Of a stretch of DNA of 64,000 nucleotides, positions 10,501 to 21,849 are shown one piece after another. Source of the stretch: Amborella trichopoda (taxonomy: Eukaryota; Streptophyta; Magnoliopsida; Amborellales; Amborellaceae); contig NW_006495906.1 of assembly GCF_000471905.2 (NCBI RefSeq), positions 2,993,779-3,057,778 on the forward strand, given 5' to 3'. The notes under the pieces are model-generated. The model was not told the origin of the DNA, ran no database searches, and saw only the letters and a list, made by a program, of their open reading frames with translations. Numbering within the stretch: the first letter of the stretch is position 1; every line of letters begins with the position of its first letter. The translations under genes were made by a program, and so were the position numbers.

Positions 10501-11070
10501 TGGCGATCCACACAATGGTCTAGATGCACAACCTTAAACTGCATGGTCCAAATTATATGACCTTAAACTGTAGTGGAGGTCTAGTTGCACGACCCTAAAC
10601 TACATGATCTTAGCTGCATGACTTTAAACTGCATAACCATGGTCCAGCTATATGACCTTAAAATTATAATACACGTCCTAGCCGCATGACGTTAAACTAC
10701 TTTGCATAGGTCTCGGAGGCATGACCTTAAACACGCCCTCACAAAAGAAAAGAGAAAAGAATAATGGGCATGGTGTATACCTAAACAAGGGAACGCTGTG
10801 AGTAAAAATAACTGACGGGCATGGTCACGAAAACATGAGTAAAAGAGTTCCGTGAAAATGAAAACCTGGGCACAGTGAGAACCAGGAAAGGCACCGTGAG
10901 TAAAAATGGAAGATTAAGGGTGGACATGGCCGTAAGATCATGGGTAAAAAGAACCCCGAATAAAAGGAGGTTGGTGAAAACCGTCTCTACGGGACCACTT
11001 CCCAAGTCCAAGTGAAAACCCGTAAAGGGCGCTTGGACCAAGAAAGCAGGTTGATGCAGCGCCCGCTTCA
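10500..11070 (+). repeat. Second block of the ~30-bp and GAAAACC repeat arrays
   Basis: Positions 10500-10740 repeat the GGTCC...GACCTTAAACTG array. Positions 10745-11050 repeat the GAAAACC...AAGGGCA family. The order and spacing match element C at 51420-51850, including the GCGCTTGGACCAA and GATGCAGC words near 11030-11060 and their counterparts near 51830-51860. Confidence 0.7.
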
Positions 11071-11286
11071 ACAGACGGCCTCAGCTTGCACTCCCTTCAT
11101 CATCAAGACGTCCACCAGGGTGCAGACGTTAAAATCATCCCTCAATATCCACAACAGGCAAGAAACTGTCATACCAGGCACCTTACAAACCTGGTTTGGC
11201 TATCAACAACGCCGCCAAGACGTCCAACATGGTGTAGACATTAAAATCGTCTCTCAACATTTTTCTCTCTTCGCTTCTCTCGCTTG
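11071..11286 (+). repeat. 112-bp direct duplication
   Basis: Two diverged copies start with ACGTCCACCAGGGTGCAGAC (11108) and ACGTCCAACATGGTGTAGAC (11220). Each is followed by TTAAAATCRTC and a CTCAA word. It is noncoding. Confidence 0.55.
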
Positions 11287-11670
11287 ACATGCGTGGCAGT
11301 GGCAGTGCCGTACATGCCCTTCTTTCTCTCTTTCCTTTCTTCTTCTCATATGCACGACATCGGTAGTATTGTGCATGCTTCTCTTTATCTCTTCTTCTCA
11401 TTTCTCTCCTGACATGCGTGGTGGTGACAACACCGTATGTGTCCATCTTTCTCAATTTCCTTTCTTCTTCTCACATGCATGACATCGATAGTACTGTGCA
11501 TGTTCCTCTTTCTCCTTCTCTGTCCTTCTCTGCTTCTCTCTCATAACATGTGTGGCGGTGACAGCACCGTACGTGTCCCTCTCTCTCTTGCCTTTCTTCT
11601 CTTCTTCTCTCTCTCTACATGCATAACATCGATAGTATTGTGCATGCCTATCTTCTCCTTCATCTCTTTC
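11287..11670 (+). repeat. ~130-bp CT-rich tandem repeat, three copies
   Basis: Units starting near 11287, 11411 and 11545 each contain ACATGCGTGGCGGTGACARC, CCGTACGTGTCC, a CT-rich block and CATGACATCGATAGTA. The reading frames on both strands come from the repeat and are not genes. Confidence 0.75.
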
Positions 11671-11673
11671 TCC

Positions 11674-11832
11674 CTTCTTCAAGGCTGGGTGACAATGTAG
11701 CCCAGTCATCATCCCTTCTTCAAGGCTGGGTGACAACGTAGCCCAATCATCTTCCCTTCTTCAAAGCTAGGTGACAATGTAGCCCAATCATCTCTTCTTC
11801 AAGGCTGGGTGACAACATAGCCCAGTCATTAT
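11674..11832 (+). repeat. 41-42 bp tandem repeat, four copies
   Basis: Units read CTTCTTCAAGGCTGGGTGAC, then AAYGTAGCCCARTCAT and CTTCC. Four copies stand in a row with few differences. It is noncoding. Confidence 0.85.
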
Positions 11833-12187
11833 CACGTCGAACAAGGTGAGGACTTAAAATACTAATCCCTCCAAATCACAAACAAGGCTGTCACATACCG
11901 TTTGACAGGGTGAGAACTTAAAATACTAATCCCTCCAAAATAGTCCACACGAGGCTGAGGACTTTGATAGGATTCCTCAAAAGTCTCTTCTCCTCCTAAA
12001 GCCTCCGCAGATGGACCTGCACATTGCATCCAAACGTCTGAGCATCCCAGTTACAGCGTTACGTGGATATCTCATCGGCGTTCATGTGGTCTTATGGCTA
12101 GGAAGAAAAAAAGTAATAAAGCCGAAGGAATTTTTTGAATGTTGTCCTTCTCGCTTCTCTTGAAGCATAAAATTAGGCGGGGCAAGC
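11833..12187 (+). other. 3' end of element A internal region with polypurine tract
   Basis: This stretch is noncoding. Positions 12000-12187 match 52735-52919 of element C clearly (shared CTCCTCGGCGTTCATGTGG-like words and GGCTAGGAAGAAAAAA). Just before the 3' LTR is TTAGGCGGGGCAAGC, and C has CAGCGGGGCAAGC at the same place, so this is the likely plus-strand primer tract of the family. Confidence 0.65.
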
Positions 12188-13389
12188 TGTTTGAACACAT
12201 TTTTCAGCACCTTGGGTCCCTGATGCGGACTAAAGAGGAAGCCGGTCAGTAAAGCCCTGACATACAGTGGGAATTTGCGACAGTCTCATAATTGCCCTAG
12301 AACGGGTGGAAATCTTCCTAAGAACTTCAAAGGCCACATGCCAAGTTTCGTCACAATCCGACATGTCTAAAGTAGTGAACGCAAAGAAAAAGTTTCGAAA
12401 AAATCAGCCTCTAGCACCCTAAAACAGACCCCGTAATTAGAACTCTATTTTCGGTGCGTCAAATTGCTGTGGAACCACTGCCATTGGATCCAGCACGGTA
12501 AAAAAATCCTATGGGTCAAGTTTCGGCTTAATCGGGCACTTCATGACAAAGTTATAGGCAAAAGACTAAAAAGGGGTAGGCCGAACGCTTCACCCGTGCG
12601 GCCTCTCTACACCAAGTCACCATTAATGGTGACTGTTGTCATAGTTTTAGGCAGTGACTTGCAGACGCTATATCTCCCTCGTCTCGACCTGGGTCACACT
12701 CAAATTTTACTAGCGTGTTCGTTTCATCAAGACGAGCGTTTCGATATGTAGCATGCCCCACGACAACGCCGGAGCAGGGAAAAAAACTAGAGAGAAGTTG
12801 TCAATTCGTGAAGGAAGTTGCAGGAAAATCAACAACGACATGCCTCGCTCGAGTGGCCAAATCACGGCGTTCGCGCATCGGATTGAGGCGAGACCAGTTC
12901 CATCGCGTGCATGAGGTATGAGGCTACATCTAGGCCGAACATCGCCAGTGATGAACGATCAGATTTCACGCATGAAGATGATAAAGTTGCTATAAATTTC
13001 GACCACCAGATTCTAGATACCGATCAAAAACCCAATATGGCAAAATCTTCGTTTGGAAACGAAATCGAGCTACGTTTGTTGCAACGTGATCGTGACGGCA
13101 TGCTTAGTGTGATCCAGCGAAGAAATCAAATAAATACATCAAGAAATGAGCGCCCTATCAATCCGAAGTTTCCAAGATTTGTGCAAATTTCGAGTCGCAT
13201 GATCGTGGCTTAAAAATGCGATATGTGATTCGAAGTTGGTACCAAATCGATTGTCATGCCGAGCCCAATAAGAAAGCAATCATCTTTTTGTCAAATGAGC
13301 GTCGGAGCAACCCCGAATCGGCCATGGAAGATCACGCACATGCTAGGGCAGCAACAAGGACTGTTTTGAAATTTATAAATTGTTGGGCA

Positions 13390-13511
13390 GGGGCAAAATC
13401 ATCATTTTGCCCCTATTTTTAAAATTTCTTTTAATTCAGTTTAATTGTAATTTTCATCTATTAGGTTTATTTTGATTAATCCATCCATGTTTGGGAAAAA
13501 GTTTATATATC
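13390..13511 (+). promoter_or_regulatory. 3' LTR A promoter block: hairpin plus TATA box
   Basis: The stem GGGGCAAAAT with ATTTTGCCCC is kept exactly, and only the loop differs (CATC here, CGTT in the 5' copy). TTTATATAT follows at 13503-13511. The stem-to-TATA distance is about 45 bases longer than in the 5' LTR because of an inserted or deleted segment. Confidence 0.55.
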
Positions 13512-14179
13512 CCGTGCTATCATTGTACAAGGGACCTCACTTTGCTTAATAAAATTTGGATATTTCTTCATTGTTGGGTCACGTTTTAAGAGAGAGAAGA
13601 AGGCGAGAGAAATTTTAAGGGAGGTACCCTTGGGCTTAACGTAAATCTCTTTCTCTCTTTTCTCTTTTTCTCTCTTCTCTTTCTCTCTTCTCTCTTTTTA
13701 TCTCTCTTTTTATCTCTCTTGTCCTCTTCTCTCTCTCTTTCCTCTTTCACTGACGGCAGAATCCTATCTCGCGGTGTGTGTTTCACTCGTTTTCTCTTCT
13801 TCCCTCTTTCCTTCCCTTGTGGTCTCGCATGACCATGACCTTCCTCTTCCCCTCTTTCCTTCCCTTGTGGTCTCGCATGACCATGACCTTCCACTTCCCC
13901 TTTCTCTGTGGCCCCTCACGATCACACTTTCTCTTCTCCTTTCTTGTGGTCTAGCATGACCACAATTTCTCTATTTTTTTATTCTTTTATCCTCTGCAAG
14001 TCCACCTGTTCCCTGTGCAACCCTCGGGTCCACCTCCTCTTTCTTTCTCTGGTAGTCCCTCATGTCCACCTCCCTTTCTTTTCTTTTTCTGTGATCCCTC
14101 ACCGCCTCTGTTGTGCACGCTCCTGTTACCTTTTTCCCTCTCACGCTCCATGGTCCCGCGTGACCACCATTTCCCAAAA

Positions 14180-14375
14180 CCGTCCTTCCTATCGCCGTAT
14201 GTGAAACCATCCTTCTGATTGTCGTCTGAGAAACCATCCTTCCTATAGCCGTCTGTGAAAGCCTCCTTCTTATTGCCGTCTGTGAAACTGCCCTTCCTAT
14301 CGTTGCCTGTAAACCCACCTTACCGCCGTCTGTCAAACCTTATCGCCGTATGTGTAATCCACCCTATCGCAGCGG
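14180..14375 (+). repeat. 27-30 bp tandem repeat in 3' LTR A
   Basis: About six imperfect units of GTCTGTGAAACCATCCTTCC plus TATTGCC follow one another. This is the counterpart of the 45-bp repeat in the 5' LTR. Confidence 0.7.
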
Positions 14376-15384
14376 GTGAACCAACCCTTATTGCCTGCTG
14401 TGCATAAATTCTTCCACCGAGCTGAGCCCTCTTCCTCTCTCCCCAACCTGGCTGTTGCCCTCACGTGGTGACCATCACCAGCACCGAAGATTAGTCCCGA
14501 TCCCTATCAACAGTCAGGAACCCCTTGTGACTTCCATTAGCATCATTAAGACCTCAGTCTCGTATGCCTGTGATTCCCATCTACTCCACTTCTTTCGCTC
14601 TCTAACTTCCTGCAGCCAGGAGGCAACCTCGGCAGCCACGACCTTCCTCTCGCCATCACACCACAGCTGCACCCCAGCTCACCACCTTCTCTCTAATCCT
14701 CTGCGACCATCCCCAATTCACTGCTACCTCTATCCTACCATCTCTCTTCCCTCCTGCTACCACCACACCTTCTTCCTCAAACCACCCATGATTAACCCGA
14801 GCACTCCCACTTTCTTTCTCCTTCTGCTCCTCTCTTCTTCATTTCACTGTCACCCATGACCAGACCCCGATCTTGCCTACCAGATGAAATTGCAGCTGCA
14901 GCAGCCACCCCTTCCATTCACTGCTTTCTCTACGCCACTTGCAGCTTGCCATCTCCACCCACCTAATCCTCTGCTGCTCAGCCACCTCCGCCACTCTCCG
15001 TCAGCTGTCTCCCTCAGCCTTCTCCGCCAATTCCTGTCACTGTCACCCTCCTTTCTCCCCATCTTCTTCGCTGTGGCCAACCTCACTCGCTTACCTGCGA
15101 CCATCACCACCAGCCTGCTTCTCTCTTCTTCACTTCCACTCATCTGCAGCCAAGCCACTCCCACTCTTTGCAACTTGCGTCCACTTTCTGCTCTCCGCTC
15201 TCTGTAACTTCCCATTTTTTCTCTCTAAGACCCCCGAACGAAACCCAATCTCCGCTTTCACTTTCTTTCTTTTCATTTTAGTTTTCATTAGTTTTCGTTT
15301 CGTTTCATCTCCTCCATACCCTTTATTTCGTCCTTATCTAACCGTCCCACCATTAACCCAACAACCCAACAAAAGGTGCACTCA

Positions 15385-15417
<33 letters not shown>

Positions 15418-16711
15418 AACCAATCTATACCCAAATAACCTAATAAACGAGCCGTCCCCTTCTTTTGACTAACTTAACATCTTTTCTTTATTATTTTCAT
15501 TATTATTTTATTTTATGTAATCTCAATTATTTTATTTATTTCACTTTAATTTATTTCATGCCATTTTCCTTTATGTCATCTTCCCTTATCTTATTTTATT
15601 TACTTCATTCATCGTTTTATTTATTTATTTATTTATCTTAATTAATATTTATTTTATTTATGCCATTTATTTTATTTTATTTTACTTAATTTCACTTTAT
15701 TTTATTTATCCCTTTTATATTTTCCCATTACCTCATCTTTTTTTTTATTTTAATGATTTATTTTATTTTATTTCATTCACCTCTTTTATTTTATTTACCC
15801 CATCTTGTTGTATTTGATTTTCTTTTATCCCTTTTATTTTTTCTTCCTTTACTTCATTTCATTTTAATTTATTCATTTTATTTTTATTTCATTCTAACTC
15901 CATCGTTTAATCTTATTGTATTTTAATTCATCGCTCTCATGTTCATTTTACTTCATTTTCCATCATACTTATTCCATCATCACTTTTATTTCACCCTTGT
16001 CTTTTCTAGAAGACCTAGTGAGAGTTAAGCTAGCCTTTACGTCTCCTCTTTCTATTCTTTGCTTCTTTGTCCAGAGGGCAGGCTGAGTCTTGTGCTGCGG
16101 TGCTAGTCTCGTCATCGAGCAGTATTGCCGCTGTGTCGGTTTGGGTTACCGTGCCCATCTTGCTGCCACATCAGACTCGCCATCGTGCCAGACTGGTCGG
16201 TATTAGTTTTGCCGTCGAGTAGTATTGCCGCCGTGTCGATCTGAGGTACCGTGACCGTCTTGCTACCACGTCAAGCCAGTCACCGCACTAGTCTAGCCAT
16301 TGTGCTAGCCTAGCGGCCAGATCAAACTTCTTCTCTCACTTTCACTTTACCCAGTAACAAGGTGGGGGACCTATGCCCCACTTGTCTGTACTTCTACTGT
16401 GTGTGTGTGTGTTTGCAGAAAAGAAAAATAGGGAAAGGGAGGCGATTCCAAACAGGCCTTAGGCCAGGGGACATTCTAACATGATCTAAGAGGGCGCCCA
16501 TGCGTGCTAGCCCGAGCTGTCACTGAACCACGCGAGGTAAGTTCCACCTCGCGACCGTAATTACTTCCTCATCGGTTGGTACTCCTGCCCACGTCTTCTT
16601 TACGTGGTTCCCGAGAGCAGGATCTCAGGTCCAGGGTCCATCTCAAACTTAGAACCACGCCACCAGGTAGACCCGACCCGAAGGGCGAGATCGAGGCACT
16701 TAACCACAAAC

Positions 16712-17268
16712 TACTAGAGATCCTTGTTTGTAGGGCTGCATTCTGAGATGCACCCAATTACCTACAACAAATTCCCTTTTTGATCTATGCTTATCGTCAT
16801 TCGAAACTGAGCTTTCTAGATATTTTCTTTCAACAATTGTAATGCCTTCTCTCAATCCCTTAATTCATCATCAACAACATGCACTTTTGTAGTTCCTAGA
16901 ACATATGATAATAATGTGGGAGGGGCTAAATCATATACAACTTCGAAGGGTGTGGTTTGTGTAGTTGTAGGATAAGTGGTATTATACTACCATTGTGCGA
17001 GTGGGATCCACCTTACCCAAGACTTGGGTTGATCACTGGCATAACATCTTAGATAATTCTCCAAACACATGTTAAGAACCTATATTTGGCCATTAGATTG
17101 AGGGTGATAAGATGAGCTCAATTACAACTTGACCCCTTGCAATTCGAACAACTTGTCGCATAATTTACTTGTAAAGACTGAATCTTGATCCGAATTTATT
17201 GAAGCAGGCATTCTATGTAGCTTAAATTCAATTTCAAAAAATATTTAAGCTATTGACCGAGCTGTATA
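16712..17268 (-). pseudogene. J integrase core and C-terminal part, middle piece
   Basis: The minus-strand translation gives a plant Ty3/gypsy integrase. The second catalytic Asp region reads NSDQDSVF (about 17185-17210). The third region has YHPQSNGQI followed by a stop where the catalytic Glu is expected (about 17085-17115). Downstream come a WVRWIPLAQWWYNTTYH-like stretch and, near 16740-16800, a REFVVGNWVHLRMQPY segment, the usual entry to the C-terminal domain. At its high end it joins the piece at 27763 across element T, and at its low end the piece at 1594 across element A. Several stops make it non-functional. Confidence 0.8.
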
Positions 17269-17473
17269 TGTAAGGACCACGATTTTCCACCCATGTAAAC
17301 ACGCACCGTGGTAAGAGTCAGATAAGAAAGGAGTAACGAGTAACACCATGCGTGGAGTGAAGAGAGAGAGAAAACCAACGCCGCGCGTGAAGAGTAACAC
17401 CATGCGTGAAAAGGGCATTGCCGTCTGTGAAGATAGAGAGGATCGCTATTTGTGAAGAGAGAGAGGCATCGCC

Positions 17474-17645
17474 ATGCGTATAGCGCCGGGTGTGCAACGC
17501 CGTGTGTGTAGCGCCGGCTGTACAACGCAGTGTGTGTAGCACCGGGTGTGCAACGCCGTGTGAGTAGCACCAGGTGTGTAGCGCCGGGTGTGCGACGCCA
17601 TGTGTGTAGCACCGGGTGTACAATGCCGTTTGTGTAGGGCTGGCT
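17474..17645 (+). repeat. 26-bp tandem array in LTR T
   Basis: About six units of GTGTGTAGCGCCGGGTGTGC plus AACGCC are present. On the minus strand they mimic a Thr/His/Ala-rich protein. A shorter version is at 24945-25080 in the 3' LTR. Confidence 0.8.
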
Positions 17646-18984
17646 GTGCAACACCATGTATGTCACTGCCATGCATGGCTAGTGAATGCCACCTGTTGAG
17701 TGCATACAGCCACACATACCACTTGTCCAGTTGCATGTGTGGTGTTTGCCACCTATTGTCACTTGGACTGCCACCCAACCACAGGGTGCATAAGCCCCTC
17801 CCCTCTCACTCTCACGCCACTTCATTTTTCTTCATCCTTCTCTCTCTAAGACAACTTGGAGAAGCTCCCTACCTCACTATTGGAGCAGCTATTGTTGAAC
17901 CATTACTGTTCGTGTAAGTGGATTTACTATCCTTTTGCACCAAGCTTATAGAAGCATGAGATTGAATGCATACAAATGTGAAATAAGTGATAAAGAACAA
18001 AAGCATATTAGAGGTTTATGTATCATTCTATTGAAATGATGCCTCTGTTGTGTGGATGCTTTGATGTCAAGAATGAATTTATGACTTTTAAAACTTCATG
18101 GGAATGTGCTCATGTATGCCTAAATCAAAATGGAGCTGATTTTATGTTGATATCTGCTGTAAATGGGAAGTCATTAGATGACCTTTGGGGCACTCTTTGT
18201 GCACCCTGTAAAATTGTAAGAACTTTCATGTTTTTATACCAAGCCTTTGAGTAGATAAACGAGGTCCAATTGACCCCAAATTACTTCTATTAGAAAGATA
18301 TATGTATCTATTAAAATGTTCATGTTTGAATCTTGCCCAAATTCTTAATGTATGAAAATTATGTTTCAAAAGGTCACTGTTGACAGATTTAGTAAATTTT
18401 CAAAATTAGTGCTCCTGTAGTCCCAAATTTTGATGAACCAAATAGACTCCGTTTTCTTCAAAACCACTGCCATTTAAAAATTATATGAGTATTCTTGAAA
18501 TCACATGTTGAACACATTTCTAAATTTCTTACAGATTGAAAGTTATACAATTATTTGTGAAGGTATGTCACTGTGGACAGTTTTCATTGAAACTCAGAAC
18601 CATCACTTTAGTTGGAATAGACTTTTGAATGACCAAATGGAGTCCAAATACTTTCAAACTATCCTTGTTGGAAAGATACATGTTTAAAATTGAACTTTGG
18701 TCTTAGAACCACTTTGAAATACTTCATGAATTGAAAGTTACAACTGCGTTAAGTGAGAAATGTCACTGTCTCAGATACACAGCAGAAAACCACTGGTGAA
18801 CCCCCATTACATTGCACTTTTGAAGGGCCAAACGGGGTTCAATGACTTTCAAACCACCCCCAATTGAATGATGTGTGTGTTTAGTGTAAAATTTGTTTTA
18901 GAGCCATCTCTGAATCTTAAACGAATCGAAAGTTACGACTCTCTTTATGATCGGACATCCCTGCCTAAAATTGTAGGAAATGTG

Positions 18985-19225
18985 CACTGTGATATTGTCA
19001 TTATGTGATACTGATACTGTCATTATGTGATACTGATACTGTCATTATGTGATACTGATAATATCTTTATGTGATACTGATACTGTTATTATGTGATACT
19101 GATACTGTCATTATTTGATACTGATGCTGTCATTATGTGATGATGATACTATCATACGGTATATCTGACACCGCGATACCGTGAATGTGACACCGTGATA
19201 CTGTGAATATGACACTATGATACTG
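18985..19225 (+). repeat. 22-bp GATACTG tandem array in LTR T
   Basis: Units of CTGTCATTATGTGATACTGA plus TA repeat about six times and then decay into GATACTGTGAATGTGACAC words. The matching array in the 3' LTR is at 26295-26530. Confidence 0.85.
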
Positions 19226-20199
19226 ATATGTCGGACTGATACTGACCACTACCTGATGGGCCACTCATCGATAGTGGATACTTTGATACTGTGATTATGT
19301 ACTGATAATGATTATGACCACTACGCAATGGGCTACCCATTGGTAGGGGGTAATGTGATACTGTATTATACTGTGAGATACTGTGCCTTTGACTACCACG
19401 CAATGGGTCACCCATTGGTGGTTGGATATTGGTCTGCCTGCTTTTGATTGACTATACCTCGACCCCAATGATAGGAATGGGGTTGGGAAGTGGAACTGAA
19501 TAATAGGGTGGGTCGCTCTCCCCAAATATTATGGGCACTATGCATTGGAACATCCAATAGTAGTGTAACACTCACTCGCTAGATTGGCATAAGGAGAGGG
19601 TCGTGTCTTGCAAGGCCACTGCCTATCGAAAACCCCAAAGCTCACTGGGGATGTGTGTGCATGTGTGAGCACATTATGAAGTGGGGCACCCACTTGTCAA
19701 TATCCTCTCTCCTGAACGAGGGTAGAGGTTCCATGCTACAGGATTGGCTTAACCTGATCAATGGAACTTTTATTTCAAGAATAGGCTTCTCTAGCTTTCT
19801 CTAGCTTTCACTGCATTGAACTTTTATTTCAAGCTAGCTTGTGTGCCGGGCGTGTCTGAAGAAAGGATTTTATAGAAGCTTTTCATAGTAGGTGTTTGGT
19901 GGCTGTGCCACTAAAGTGTTTTATGTAACGTTGTATTTTTTGGGCCAGCAATGCCTTGAACTGATTGTAAAAGCATTTTTTGGATAATGATGTTAATGGA
20001 GATGGCTGTGCTTTTGGATTTATAACTGCCTTAATGGTTGGATTTTAGTTTTATTTTGGTGGTTTGCTTTTGATTTCGTCTTTTTATGCATTAAGCCATT
20101 CCCTCCTGAGTGATGTTCACAACCTTCTGTCACGATCCCGTACTCTGTCACCCTCCATTAGGGTACGGTAGGGGTCAGGGGGCGGGGTCGTGATAGTTA

Positions 20200-20211
20200 T
20201 GGTATCAGAGT
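20200..20211 (+). other. Primer binding site of element T (initiator Met tRNA type)
   Basis: TGGTATCAGAGT starts five bases after the LTR. It matches the usual TGGTATCAGAGC, complementary to initiator methionine tRNA, except for the last base. Confidence 0.85.
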
Positions 20212-20308
20212 AGCCTAGATAGGGTTCTTGGCCTAGGAATTTTTAGAAGTGTCTTTAGGATACTTCCTTGATAGGCTAGTAACTGGGTGCTTGTATTTTA
20301 GGTTGAAG

Positions 20309-21318
20309 ATGCCGAGGACTCGTGCCAACAATGTGAGTTCAAGCAATGAGAAGACCGAGGCCTTTAGTGAATTCTTTAGGACTATAGGGGCCATGAAACA
20401 AATGATGAGGGAATCGATGTCGGCCCCGTCTACCCCTAATACTGACCATAATAATAGTGGTTTGATAGAGAGATTTAGGAGGCTGGCACCTCCGACCTTT
20501 GTGGGACAAGGGGGAGTAGAAAAGGCAGAGAGATGGAGAAGACATGTAGAGAAGATCTTTGAAGTCTTAAGCTGTACGTATGAACAGAAAGTGAGATTGG
20601 GCATGCTCGAAGGAGAAGCTGAGCACTAGTGGAGCTCAGTAAAGCAGTCCTGGGAGAGGTCAGGAACTGAAGCCACTTGGGAGAATTTTTTGGGGGCTTT
20701 TTACGAAAATTATTTTCTTGACTGTGTAAGGCAAAGAAAGGAAGTGGAATTTATAGAGCTGCAGCAGGGAAGGATGTTCGTGGAGCCGTACGCAGCAAAA
20801 TTTGCTGAGCTCTCAAGATATGCGCCGCATATTATTGATACTGAGGCTCGAAAAGCAAGTAAATTTGAGAGGGGTCTTCGACCCGATATACGAGGAAGGA
20901 TCATTTCAGCAAATCTCAAGACATTCTCTCCACTGGTGGACCTTGCTTTAAAAATAGAGAGAGACTGCGAAGACTTTCGCTTGAGGAAAGAAGGGAGAAT
21001 GGGGGCTGCGCAGCCCAGGACTTTCAAGAGGAAAGACAGACCACCTCCAAGGAGGGTGATCAGGGCAGAGCCAAGATCCAGATGACTTTTTCGAGTGATG
21101 TAAGGGGCAATCGGTGTCCAGTCTGCCCTCATTGTGGTCTGGGTAACCATACAGCAGCCGAGTGCTTCAGGAAGACCAGGGCCTGTTTCCGGTGTGGCAA
21201 GCTTGGACATCTAGTGAAAGACTGTCTAGTCAAAGGACCAGAGGACCTACCAAGGACCCAAGGTCAGGTTTTCGCTTTAACAAAACAAGAGGGTAAGGCG
21301 TCGACCTCTGTTATTTGA
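20309..21318 (+). pseudogene. Element T gag with two CCHC zinc knuckles
   Basis: The likely start is the Met at 20309 (MPRTRANN), not the in-frame upstream Met at 20249. The capsid-like part follows (FVGQGGVEKAERW...EKIFEVL), the standard opening of chromovirus gag. An amber stop at 20627-20629 interrupts the frame before WSSVKQSW, and the same frame then runs on to 21085. A shift at about 21083 leads to the nucleocapsid with two CX2CX4HX4C knuckles (CPHCGLGNHTAAEC and CFRCGKLGHLVKDC, about 21118-21230). Gag would form the particle and bind the RNA. One stop and one shift disable it. Protease follows about 20 codons later. Confidence 0.88.
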
Positions 21319-21330
21319 GTTACGCTTTAT

Positions 21331-21777
21331 ATTTGTTGAATTGAAGCAAGAATTTTAATTGATCTTGGATCTTCCCATTCTTTTGTTGCACCACACTTTG
21401 CATGCCACCTGAATGGTAAACCTGCACAAGTTGATGGAACTTTGGTAGTGTGTACACCTATGGGAGAATTTTTAGAAACTGACATAGTGTTTATATAGTG
21501 TGGGGTTGTACTTCAGGGGCATATGTTGCCTATAGACCTAATACTTCTAGACATCCAAGACTTTGACGTTATCTTGGGAATGGACTGGTTGTCAACCCAT
21601 TATGCTACAGTGAACTTCCATGATAAAATTGTAAATTTTAAATGCCTGAACCAACCTGAATTGAGTTTTATGGGTATCAAGGATGTTTCCCCTCTACACA
21701 TCATTTTAGCCCTTCGGGCTTCTCACCTGTTGGCCAAGAGATGTTTGGGATACTTGGCTTATGTAGTAGAAAATTGA
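21331..21777 (+). pseudogene. Element T protease remnant
   Basis: The frame is the one used by the zinc knuckles, after stops at 21316 and 21334. The active-site region reads ARILIDLGSSHSFVA (Asp at 21361-21363). In relatives this is DSGS or DSGA, so the residue after the catalytic Asp has changed from Ser to Leu. The second signature, VILGMDWLSTHYA, is intact near 21573-21610, and VNF...F follows. A further stop lies at about 21500. The family cleaves Gag-Pol, but this copy could not. Confidence 0.82.
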
Positions 21778-21849
21778 GATGTCTAGGTCAAGTTAGAAGA
21801 GATACTGGTGGTGAGAGAATATCCAGAGGTCTTCCCTGAAAAGAGTTAA

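Larger units (their letters stand above)
1595..16706 (+). mobile_element. Element A: large non-autonomous Tat/Ogre-like LTR retrotransposon
   Basis: The two LTRs (1595-5919 and 12188-16706) start TGTTTGAACACATTTTTCAG and end ...CTAACCA or ...TTAACCA. The five bases before the first (1590-1594) and after the second (16707-16711) are both CAAAC, a perfect target duplication. Between them lie a primer site, tandem repeats, a gag remnant and a long noncoding tail, with no protease, reverse transcriptase or integrase over 6.3 kb. It is therefore a complete insertion of a gag-bearing but polymerase-less element. It must have relied on an autonomous relative, and element C shares its primer-site type, gag C-terminus and 3' region. 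It interrupts the integrase of J. Confidence 0.88.
12188..16706 (+). repeat. 3' LTR of element A
   Basis: This is the partner of 1595-5919, about 190 bases longer. The extra length lies mainly in the AT-rich tract, a CT run (15388-15418) and the tandem array. It shows the same order: U3 start, hairpin and TATA box, CT tract (13648-13745), array (14180-14375), pyrimidine-rich middle, AT tract and U5. It ends TTAACCA at 16706, followed by the duplication CAAAC. Confidence 0.9.
17269..20195 (+). repeat. 5' LTR of element T
   Basis: This 2.9 kb LTR aligns with 24740-27757. It contains a 26-bp GC-rich array (17474-17645), a unique central part, and a GATACTG-rich array (18990-19220). Short frames inside it, such as 18018-18254 and 18505-18687, exist in both LTRs with different breaks and are not genes. 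Confidence 0.92.

Noticed and set aside
14455..15418. Ser/Pro/Leu-rich plus-strand frames and the minus-strand 14877-15215 frame
   Set aside because: They lie in the pyrimidine-rich middle of the LTR, and counterparts in 1595-5919 carry different stops and shifts.
17250..17778. Minus-strand Thr/His/Ala-rich frames resembling a repeat protein
   Set aside because: They are the translation of the 26-bp array in the LTR of T. The same frames are broken in the other LTR.
20200..20211. Possible tRNA gene
   Set aside because: This is only the complement of a tRNA 3' end used as primer site, and no cloverleaf surrounds it.
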